From Acestrorhynchus altus (lineage: Eukaryota; Chordata; Actinopteri; Characiformes; Acestrorhynchidae): a stretch of DNA of 64,000 bases. The translations under genes and the position numbers were made by a program. Where the stretch lies: positions 12,002,101 to 12,066,100 of the forward strand of contig CM067515.1 of NCBI GenBank assembly GCA_034509495.1, read 5' to 3'. The notes under the pieces were generated by a model, which did not search any database, was not told the DNA's origin, and worked only from the letters and a program-made list of their open reading frames with translations. Below are positions 56,901-64,000 of the stretch, in pieces. The first letter of the stretch is position 1. The number at the start of each line of letters is the position of its first letter.

Positions 56901-59065
56901 AAAAATCAGTCCAACTAATTCCCGCTTCTTCTGTGATAGGATGGACAGCCAATTCAGCGAGTCACAGTCACAGAAGAGCCTTAAGCACTTCCAACAAAAT
57001 AGCAGAACTACAGCAGAAATCTAAAGTCAGCTCTACTGGAGATGATTAGTCTTCTGAAACTGAGCCTGATGCACAAAAATGCTGAAGCTCCATGACAGGC
57101 AAATGTGAGAATTCTGATGTGACCACAAAGGACTGCTATAAACAGCTAAATGTGCCCTTGAATATCAAATCCTAAAACCCTGCAATGCAGTCTAGACTCC
57201 TGGAAAATACTGCTTCCTCCAATCAATCCATCCCTACCATGTGCATCAGCTGCTCCATCACACACTCCACAAGCTCAGATTTGTTCTCCAAAAGCTCAGG
57301 GGAGAATTTCTCATTCAGCCACGCCTGAAAACAAAAGAATACAATAGTAGGTTTGCTTGTGTGTGGTTCAGCACAGTGTGGGAAATGTGTACATTAAAAT
57401 AACATTTATAATTAGAACAATTATAGGTTTTTAAGTCCCACATTGTGGTCACAACACAAATTTTATAGTAATCATATACTTTATAACACATGAAGTCACA
57501 AAATTGAGGGTTTTTTTGAAGTTGAAATCAACATATTCATTCAATCATACGGATTCATGGACTCTTGTGTGGCTGAATGCAATCACATTCATACAGCAAT
57601 ATTCCAAAATGTACTGGGAAATCTTCACAGACCTTTAGAGCTGTTGATGCAGTACATGGAGGTCAAAGTACCTATGGATATTTATATTTATATCTATATC
57701 TACTCTCAGCTGCTCCTCTGCTCTATCCCCTGCTCTCAGCTACTCTGCTCCATCCCCTGCTCTCAGCTACTCCTCTACTCTGCTCCATCCCCTGCTCTCA
57801 GCTACTCCTCTGCTCTGCTCCATCCCCTGCTCTCAGCTACTCGTCTACTCTGCTCCATCCCCTGCTCTCAGCTGCTCGTCTACTCTGCTCCATCCCCTGC
57901 TCTCAGCTGCTCCTCTACTCTGCTCCATCCCCTGCTCTCAGCTGCTCCTCTCCACTCTCATGCACACTATAGAGGGTGTAGAAAAAATAATATGGCATAC
58001 CCAAATGGGTATCCTTTTTGTCCGGCGTGTTCGTTTAATAAGAAGGAGTCAGGTAGACATAGAGAGGATAAAAATAGATAAGTATTTATTCCCAACCAGG
58101 ATCCTGGTGGAAGAACCTTTACAGCTTCAATACAGAGTATCAGTTTTCTTCAAAGGTTTTGAATCTGACTCCATCCTTTATACCCGAAATGACGTAAACC
58201 CTACGGCTAAGGTATGACTTAGACAATAAGACAGTTGTTTTCCTGTTTGCTTCCCCATTTATGATGAAATCCTTCAGTTCATACATAGTTCACAAATCTA
58301 CTCTGTTGTTCTCCATCACAAGTCCACTTCAGGTCCTCTATGACCTTGTTCCTATCAAAGGGAGGTTTGTCTCACGCTGATAATGGAAGTTACCTTGCCT
58401 CCCTTCTGGCAGGAAGAAGATGTCCCTTACCATGAACCCATAGATTAGTACAGCTCATTCTAAGTGCACTGGTCACGCTGATTTTCAACACATCTTACTG
58501 AGTACAGACAAATATGTGTATCTTCATAATGTGATCATAAAATAAATGCTAGATTAAAGTAATCAACTGGATACATATAAAATATGCTTCACACAATGTC
58601 TATATAACAACACAGTGTGTAAGTGCTGATTAACAATGTTCATTACAGGATGAATACATATTTGTAAGTCATGATTATATCACAGTAAATATTGACTAAA
58701 ATAATGATTATCAGTCTGATCGAGAATACATGATTATATATGGATGATGAATAATTAATGACAATGTTGTCAACATTTAAATGCAAAGTTAAAAGAAAAA
58801 CATAAAATTACAACAAGGGGTAATAAGACTTATCGTATAAATAAGAAATGAAGGTCAGATTGTATATTGTACATCTGAGGGACACTCCTGGTCAGTTCCC
58901 GCTTTGGTGAAGCAGCTCCAGGTTGTACAGCAGAAGGTGAACTGCTGGAGGACTGCGCTCACTCACCTCCTCCAGCCTGGAGATCAGCTCAGCCGGAGTC
59001 AGAACATCCTCCTGGCTTTCATCGTCTCCACTAAACTCTCCAGCTTCCGAAAGCTCGTCAGCCAT
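50978..59065 (-). CDS. gins4: GINS complex subunit 4 (SLD5)
   Basis: SLD5 is one of four GINS proteins; GINS joins MCM2-7 and CDC45 as the replicative helicase in the nucleus. Seven coding exons join in frame on the minus strand: 59065-58967, 57324-57238, 56697-56584, 55469-55372, 55266-55178, 53389-53299 and 51074-50978 (stop TAG). They give 224 residues, next to 223 in human. Landmarks are an acidic N-terminus, VLTPAELISRLEE, AWLNEKFSPELL, VECVMEQL, RIRFVLSSYLRSRLQKIEKFFPHVLE, LSPEEFAFAKEY, LKAVALRHMPPNLQ, DSFVFLRVKERQENILVEPETDEQ and the C-terminal TIAPLVASGAVQLI, typical of the GINS A domain followed by the small B domain. I chose the ATG at 59065-59063. An in-frame extension upstream to about 59125 exists but does not resemble the family. 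Introns carry a 35-bp minisatellite, a Tc1 remnant, a MITE and other repeats. An E2F-like site lies upstream. Confidence 0.96.
51240..51520 (+). mobile_element. Mariner-like element 5' fragment
   Basis: Second copy of the 19080-19290 family. A short start of transposase is visible (ATGCCTCAGAGATC, giving MPQRSKAIRPAGRD then a stop). Lies in the last gins4 intron. Confidence 0.6.
51521..52500 (-). mobile_element. Tc1-like transposon remnant in gins4 intron
   Basis: A second transposon-like stretch, with inverted transposase-like coding (QHYNDPKHK-like block from 51590-51620) and a 3' region with GGGTATGTGAACTTTTTTAT and TCAGGATCATTTGGATGTTT, blocks of a known fish Tc1-like terminal region. 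The open frames here are remnants only. Confidence 0.6.
52620..52925 (+). repeat. Repeat family B, long copy
   Basis: CATTCCAGAGTACACAGTTC, CTGCTCCACAGTTCA, GGCCACGCCTTATATTAAGC, TTCATCTGCTCCAGAGAGGC and GTACATGCAACTTGAAGTAG follow the order of a widespread teleost repeat whose ends read GTCCACAAACATTTGGAC. In the last gins4 intron. Confidence 0.65.
53080..53251. mobile_element. TA-flanked MITE, copy 3
   Basis: CCGTATTTTCTGGATTATAA to TTATAGTCCAGAAAATACGG with TA on both sides, and the longest of three copies. It ends 48 bases from the gins4 exon at 53299-53389. Confidence 0.9.
54255..54345. repeat. Short repeat fragment (GATATCCTGATCAAG...)
   Basis: AGGGATATCCTGATCAAGTT, CCCCAAATCCGATGCTATCA and GAAACCGATTCTGAGCTGA resemble a common fish repeat rich in CCGAT. 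Family not assigned. Confidence 0.4.
55527..56245 (+). mobile_element. Deleted Tc1-like transposon in gins4 intron
   Basis: Imperfect ends TACACTGCATCCAGAAAC and TTTCTAGAAGCACTGTA are mirror-like, and inner blocks AATCTTTGCAAATTTATTAA and AATAAATTTGCAAAGATCTC are inverted copies. Between them the plus strand keeps transposase pieces (SALHQSGLYGRVARWK-like, TVKHGEGSIVLWGCF). It is about 720 bp, half the usual length, with internal deletions. Confidence 0.8.
57700..57957 (+). repeat. 35-bp minisatellite in gins4 intron 1
   Basis: Seven units of CTGCTCCATCCCCTGCTCTC + AGCTACTCCTCTACT, with single-base variants (TAC/TGC, TCC/TCG, TACT/TGCT). Because 35 is not a multiple of 3, it produces open frames in several phases that are not genes. 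Confidence 0.95.
57960..58966. other. gins4 intron 1, rest
   Basis: No gene seen. About 57990-58470 could be part of a longer retroelement, but no diagnostic domain was found. The remainder is AT-rich. Confidence 0.4.
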
Positions 59066-59216
59066 GTCGTTCCACCGCCAGCGCCTGAACCCACCAGTGT
59101 TCCTGAGGTCAGGAGTCCCGGTCACTGAAGCAGAGCTCTCACTGTAATCAGAGACGCAGAGCGAAGCCCCGACCAGCTGACAGGTTTACACAGAGACCGC
59201 CACTCAACTGCCGACA

Positions 59217-59229
59217 TTTCCCGCCAAAA
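59217..59229. promoter_or_regulatory. E2F-type site in gins4 promoter
   Basis: TTTCCCGCCAAAA lies about 150 bases upstream of the gins4 start codon. It matches the E2F consensus TTTSSCGC and is nearly symmetric. E2F drives S-phase expression of GINS and MCM genes in vertebrates, so the location fits. Occupancy is inferred, not shown. Confidence 0.6.
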
Positions 59230-60394
59230 ACCGACCGGTTTTACGTGTCGTCATCATTTCTTCAAGCAGGCTTTGCTCCGTAGATCTGCGCAGCGCCCGA
59301 GAGACGTGCTTTTGTGCTTACGGTTATGCGTAAAGCTGCGCAGGGAGTTCGACCTAAAACCACAAAACAATGACCGTGACATGAATAAAACACCAACCCT
59401 CACAATACAAATGTAGATTATTACTTTTTCAATTAGTCTTCTTTCATGATAGATTTATTTAGTGTTTAATTTGACACGTGTTCTAATTTTTTATTGCTGG
59501 ACTGTTTATATTTTTTATATCTTGTGATTCTTTTGAGAATCGGCTCACCAGACAAGTTCCTTTATAATTTGCTGCTATAATTCAAAATTCATCATTGTTC
59601 CACCAATGATGCAGCAAATCAGACCAAACCATGATACCAGCAACACCATGTTTTCCAGATGGGATAGGGCTTTTATGGCGAATTGCAGTATTTTCTTTCT
59701 AGAACTATTTTTGGTCTCATCCGTCTACAAAGCATTGTTCCAGTGGGCTTCTGGGTTACCCGTTTATCTTTAGCAAACTGTAGATGGGCTGCAATGTTCT
59801 TCTTGGAGAGCAGCAGCTTTCTCCACGCAGCCCTGCCTTGCACACCATTGTTATTCAGTGTCATCTTGAACTTCAGACATCCTGCCTGATAAGCATCAAT
59901 AACCTTTCTTTTGAGCTCCTCGGAAATCCTCTTTTTTCATGCCATGACGCACTGAAGATCAGACTTTGGTAAATCCCTGTTCTTTAAATAAAACAGGATG
60001 TCCACTCACACATGACTGTCTCTCATTGATTGAAATTTCACCTTCAAATGATCTGCTACCCCTAAAGTTTCACACACTCACACATGATGTCATACTGGAT
60101 CCTTTTCCTCATTAAATAAATGAGCAGGTTTAAAGCTCAGTTGATCATCCAGGATCAAACATTTCAACTGCTTTATTTGCATCGTATCATTTATTGTGTA
60201 TTTTATAGACGCAGGACAGGTGTTTAACCTAAAGGTGTGTGTGTGTGTGTGTATCTGTGGGTTCACAGATCTTAGTCCTCCTCGTGGTCATTGGGGTTAC
60301 GTTGGTCCTCCGGCCAGTAGGGGCAGCAGTGCTCTGTTGCGTGTTTAGAAAAGCTTCCCTTCAGCGGTTTGTCTTCAGTCTGTTCGTCGCTGCG
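59230..60394. other. Divergent intergenic region between gins4 and cox5b
   Basis: Both genes start at the edges and point away from each other. The middle is filled by a Tc1-like remnant. GC-rich promoter sequence is confined to the ends (59130-59340 and 60290-60395). Confidence 0.6.
59560..60140 (-). mobile_element. Tc1-like transposon remnant
   Basis: The minus strand reads MTLNNNGVQGRAAWRKLLLS and KNIAAHLQFAKD, the middle of Tc1 transposases between the DNA-binding and catalytic domains, with GTMLCRRMRPK after it. The catalytic core is missing. Confidence 0.7.
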
Positions 60395-63014
60395 ATGGCG
60401 TCCAGGTTCCTCGTCCGCAGCGCGGTGTTCGCCGCTTTGAGGCGCCCGGCGGTCCCGGTCCACGCTGTCACTCGCGGCTTTGCAGCTGGAGGTGATCCGG
60501 CCTCTCTTCTCTGACACTTTAAAGCTCGAGCACACTGCTTAGCTTAGCTTAGCTTAGCTTAGTTTAGCTTAGCCGGTGAAGTGAAGGACGAAGGTAGGAC
60601 GCTCTCACTTTGCTCTCACTCTGCTCTCACTCTGCTCACTCAGCTCACTCAGCTCTCACTCGGCTCACTGTGCTCTCACCTTGCCCTCCCTCACCTTGCT
60701 CTCGCCCTGCCCTTTAAAGCGGTCACTCCTCAACTCAGTGACTCCTGCAGCAGGTATTAGAATAGAGTAGAAGAATAGAATAGAAATTTATTGATCCCTT
60801 GGAAATTAAGGTTCCAGTAGCAGCATCAGTACAGTACAGTATTAACAGATAAAACGCCCCGTTAGTGACTGACTTCAGGGCTGCTCAGGTCATTAGTCCC
60901 ACGTTTCCTCCTCGGTGTCCTTTCAGAGCTCCTTGTACTAAACTCCTTGAAGTGTCAGTAATATGTCAGTGTATTGTACAAGTCAATCATGAAATTCATG
61001 CGACATGCCTCCCCCAGAGGTCAACAGCATGTCCCTGACACTAATAAGCATAACTTTTCCTGAACAATCTTACGTTTCTTTCTTGCTTTGACCAGGAAGT
61101 TGTGGCCAAAAGTTCTTATTACATTCAATGTGTTAACACAGGAATCCCTACTGATGAGGAGCAGGCCACTGGGCTGGAGAAGATTGTGCTGAGTGCATCC
61201 AAAAAGGGGACAGTAAGTATGGCCATTTTTGTGTTAAATTTTTAATCAACGTTTAGGCAATGGCCACTAACATTGTCCATACTCTCTTCTCTCCTCAGGA
61301 TCCCTACAGCATGCTGAGACCTCAAGAGTATGCAGGCACTAAGCAAGACCCACATATAGTGCCTTCCATCACTAACAAGAGAATTGTTGGCTGTGTTTGT
61401 AAGTTATGATTTGAAGCAGTTTGAGTCTTTCCATTAAGCTATTTTAACCAAGATTTGCCTGTTAGTTTTGGTAGAAATTTTGATATCACTGTCTTAAATT
61501 GGGTTAATACAGAGAATTTACTGTTAAAGTATTTTATTTTTTATGCAAGTAGCAAGTTTGCCCTCTTAAACTCGCCTGTTAAACTCAGCTGTGGCTGTTT
61601 TGTTGGTCAATTAACTACCATAGATTTTAGTGAAACAAACTCTGGGATAGTGTGGTTTGTGTTCTGTTTTTGAAGCACACTAACTTGTACTGAATGACAG
61701 CGGTCAGCTGTAAACTCCACTCACAGAGAAAACGAAACGGTCTACTTATAACAAATGGAGAGCATTCGGGAACTGTCATACACTGCAGTGTTTTTGTAAA
61801 GTTGCTAATGATGTGTGAGACTCCTGGTATTTATGGGAGAGTTTAGATACTGTAGTTACAATGTGATCACTGCATACAGTGCAGTATTCTGTCCACTTCC
61901 TACGTTCAGTTCCTAGCCTTTGGGTCTGGGCAGATGGGTCTGCCTGTCTACAATGCAGGATGTGAAGTAACGTCAATCATGAAATTGAGGATTTCAAATA
62001 AGTCGAAGACTCTCTTTTAAACAAGGTTCTAATAAAAGGGCCCTTGGACTTGAATTTTCAGTGACGTGAAAGACCCTCTCAATTTTGTGTGCATCTGTAC
62101 TCAGTTTTAAAAATGTAGATGGAATGGTCCCAAGTTGGCTAAATCGTTCACCAGACGTGTTGGAAATTTACTACAGAGAGAAACTACCACATGTAATTTA
62201 AATTAAGTTAAAACAATTTCAACCCATTTTGACAACACAAGTCAAGTCGTACGCATATGAGAATTAAAGGCTGTTTTTTGAAACCAGGTCAATGTTTACA
62301 GTGTGTGCCACTTTACACTAAAACGCAGCTGAAGTTGCTGGCTGAAGGCAGAAGAGACAACTCGCTAGTTAGATTTAAACTCAGCATAAAGATGATAGTT
62401 TTTCTGCTCCCCCTTTAATGGTCTTCTGATCATAAGGAAAAGCCCTGCTTCTTTAAGTGCAATATCCAATACATATTTTTTTGTTACATTGGAGTGTGCA
62501 GTGAGCAATTTTGAAGGAAGGCTATGACTACCTTAGAAGTTAGAAATTGTATGAAATGGTATTTTGTTACTTATTATTTAGTTACAGTATTAAAATATTA
62601 ACTTGATTGGATGGGCAAGGTGCACAAACACTACATTTATTCCACCTTTCTCTGTAACCAGTCATGTCAAGTCACTCTGTATGAAAATATAAGTGCAATA
62701 AAAATGTAAATAATGTAAATCCCGCAGCTTATTCATAGACAGAGATTCAAAAATAGCACGTTTCTTGTGAACATTGCAAAAACTGATGTCATTGGATAAA
62801 TCTTGGTTTAAAGGTGAAAGTGCAGCCCTTGTTTTACCTTTGGATGATGTTTTTCATCAGCCAGGAAGCCCTCACGTGATTTCTGTTGTTTTTCCGTGTA
62901 GGTGAGGAAGATAACACTGCGGTGGTGTGGTTCTGGCTGCATCAGGGAGAGGCTCAGCGCTGCCCGTCTTGCGGTGCCCATTATAAACTCGTCCCTCATG
63001 AGCTGCCCCATTAA
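60395..63014 (+). CDS. cox5b: Cytochrome c oxidase subunit 5B, mitochondrial precursor
   Basis: COX5B is a nuclear-encoded subunit of respiratory complex IV that faces the mitochondrial matrix and binds zinc. Four exons join in frame: 60395-60491, 61142-61212, 61299-61398 and 62902-63014 (stop TAA). They give 126 residues, next to 129 in human. Residues 1-30 are a typical mitochondrial presequence, rich in Arg and Ala with no acidic residue (MASRFLVRSAVFAALRR). The mature part has GIPTDEEQATGLEK, DPYSML, VPSITNKRIVGCVC, VVWFWLHQGEAQRC and GAHYKLVPHELPH. The four zinc ligands are Cys88, Cys90, Cys110 and Cys113. The first donor is a weak GTGATC but keeps the frame exactly. Fish often have two cox5b copies, and I cannot say which this is. 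AATAAA at 63248-63253 and near 63464 are candidate poly(A) signals. Confidence 0.96.
60537..60572 (+). repeat. (GCTTA)n pentanucleotide repeat in cox5b intron 1
   Basis: Seven units, one changed to GTTTA. Confidence 0.9.
60600..60715 (+). repeat. Degenerate GCTCTCACT minisatellite in cox5b intron 1
   Basis: About a dozen copies of a 9-10 base unit GCTCTCACT(CT) with variants such as GCTCACTCA and GCCCTCCCT. Confidence 0.8.
60758..60830 (-). repeat. LINE tail-like repeat in cox5b intron 1
   Basis: (TAGAA)n, then ATTTATTGATCCCTTGGAAA and TTAAGGTTCCAGTAGCA: reverse of the tail at 48920-48990. Confidence 0.65.
61399..62901 (+). other. cox5b intron 3
   Basis: 1.5 kb with ordinary AT-rich sequence. 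No repeat or gene recognised. Confidence 0.6.
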
Positions 63015-64000
63015 GTAATCATTGTTTCACATTGCACAGGCCTGAACATGATCAGTTTCAAAATTCCGTGGGTTTACCTCTTCTGTTTCTAATTCCATAC
63101 ATTTATTCAGGTGTTGTGGTAATGCTGTCTATGGCAATGCAATGTCTATGGGACCACTTTGTAGTTCTGTATTTGGGGAACAAGGATTTTCTTTTTGGTG
63201 TGCTTCTGGTGTTTTTCCTGCACATCTGATTTTGGTTAAACACCTCAAATAAACAAGGACGGATCTGAGATGTACTTGATTTGGACCGAATATGTAACAT
63301 CTTATAGTACTTGCATATCTGTAAATGAGCATTCCTTTACAAACTACTCCTCTTAACACAATAGACTGTCCATGTTCAGGATGCCTGTGCAGTATATTAC
63401 GTGATGTTGCGACAGCTGTTGCATTCTGTGCTTTAGAACTGCTTATCTCCATTGGAGATCTGAAATAAATTAATCAAAGAAAACAGTGAACGGTGTCTGG
63501 ACTGGTTCTTGATTGTGCTCTGAGCCACAGGTGTAATGAATTAATTTTAGTTTTGTCTGTCTGCTGCCAGTGTTGCAGCCATTCTCCTTTTAAAAAGAGC
63601 CTTGTAAAAGAAAGTGTGACCCAGGAAACAGATTTCAACCATTATGTAACTAAAAACACCAAATGTGTATCAAATTTATTTAGAAATTCTTTTTATACAA
63701 GTTTACAAATTTACATGTAATCAACCTTTTGCTGGAGGGTTGATTTAACAGTCAAGTAATGGATCATGGTACTTTGGTAGTCCCTTCCATGATTCCACAA
63801 TTTCTATTTAGTTACAGTTAAATATTATTTGGTCTTTTTATGCAAAAGCTTTACCACATTTTACAGTTACTAAATAGAAATCTCACATGTAGAGAAGAAA
63901 GTTTCTAACCATACAGGACACAAACATGCACTAGTTGAAAATGGCTGCATCCAAGAAGGAATCAACTGATTGGTGTCGATGACAGCTGGTCATCAGTGAG
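63015..64000. other. cox5b 3' UTR and downstream DNA
   Basis: Two candidate poly(A) signals (63248, about 63464). No further gene is recognisable to the end of the window. The short open frames here show no family features. Confidence 0.5.
63248..63253 (+). promoter_or_regulatory. Probable cox5b polyadenylation signal (AATAAA)
   Basis: This AATAAA is about 230 bases after the cox5b stop codon. A second lies near 63464. The first is the nearer candidate. Confidence 0.4.

Noticed and set aside
57557..58081. 174-codon open frame
   Set aside because: Most of it is the 35-bp minisatellite read through; the ends are unrelated intron sequence.
59066..59125. N-terminal extension of gins4 to an upstream in-frame ATG
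   Set aside because: The extra residues (MTGTPDLRNT...) do not resemble the family, while the ATG at 59065 gives the expected length.

Overview
The window is nuclear DNA from a ray-finned (teleost) fish. The evidence is spliced genes with GT-AG introns, vertebrate proteins whose closest remembered relatives are fish sequences, dense dinucleotide microsatellites, many decayed Tc1/mariner transposons, L2-like LINE fragments and short palindromic MITEs. The repeat families look most like those of otophysan fishes (characins, catfishes, electric fishes), but that is an impression only.

Six protein genes and one tRNA gene are supported. In order: the 3' half of hpd (4-hydroxyphenylpyruvate dioxygenase, + strand, 3006-4674, upstream exons not in the window); a tRNA-Ala(AGC) gene (5594-5666); polr3d (RNA polymerase III subunit RPC4, - strand, 7058-11552, with a probable untranslated first exon near 12801); phyhip (phytanoyl-CoA hydroxylase-interacting protein, + strand, coding 27227-36242, probable untranslated exon near 17763); a glycogen-targeting PP1 subunit most like ppp1r3c (- strand, 41181-42960, with a 14-base first coding exon); gins4/SLD5 (DNA replication, - strand, 50978-59065); and cox5b (cytochrome c oxidase subunit, + strand, 60395-63014). 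For all but hpd the exons join in frame to a protein of near-family length, except that the ppp1r3c-like protein is short. PHYHIP and POLR3D are also neighbours on human chromosome 8p, so that pair is conserved synteny. The genes are not an operon and do not share one pathway.

The rest is introns and intergenic DNA. It holds at least eleven Tc1/mariner remnants, L2-like LINE pieces, three copies of one TA-flanked MITE, several other interspersed repeats, and about fifteen micro- or minisatellites. Some repeats touch gene-processing sites. A (TG)n tract forms the 3' splice region of an hpd exon, a minisatellite begins at the phyhip 5' splice site, and facing (GA)n and (CT)n tracts lie by the presumed phyhip first exon.

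I found no CRISPR array, phage, prokaryotic island or clearly new multi-gene system. The most useful leads are the repeat/splice-site overlaps, a GC-AG intron in hpd, the nested transposon insertion with a readable target site, and the compound tandem arrays.
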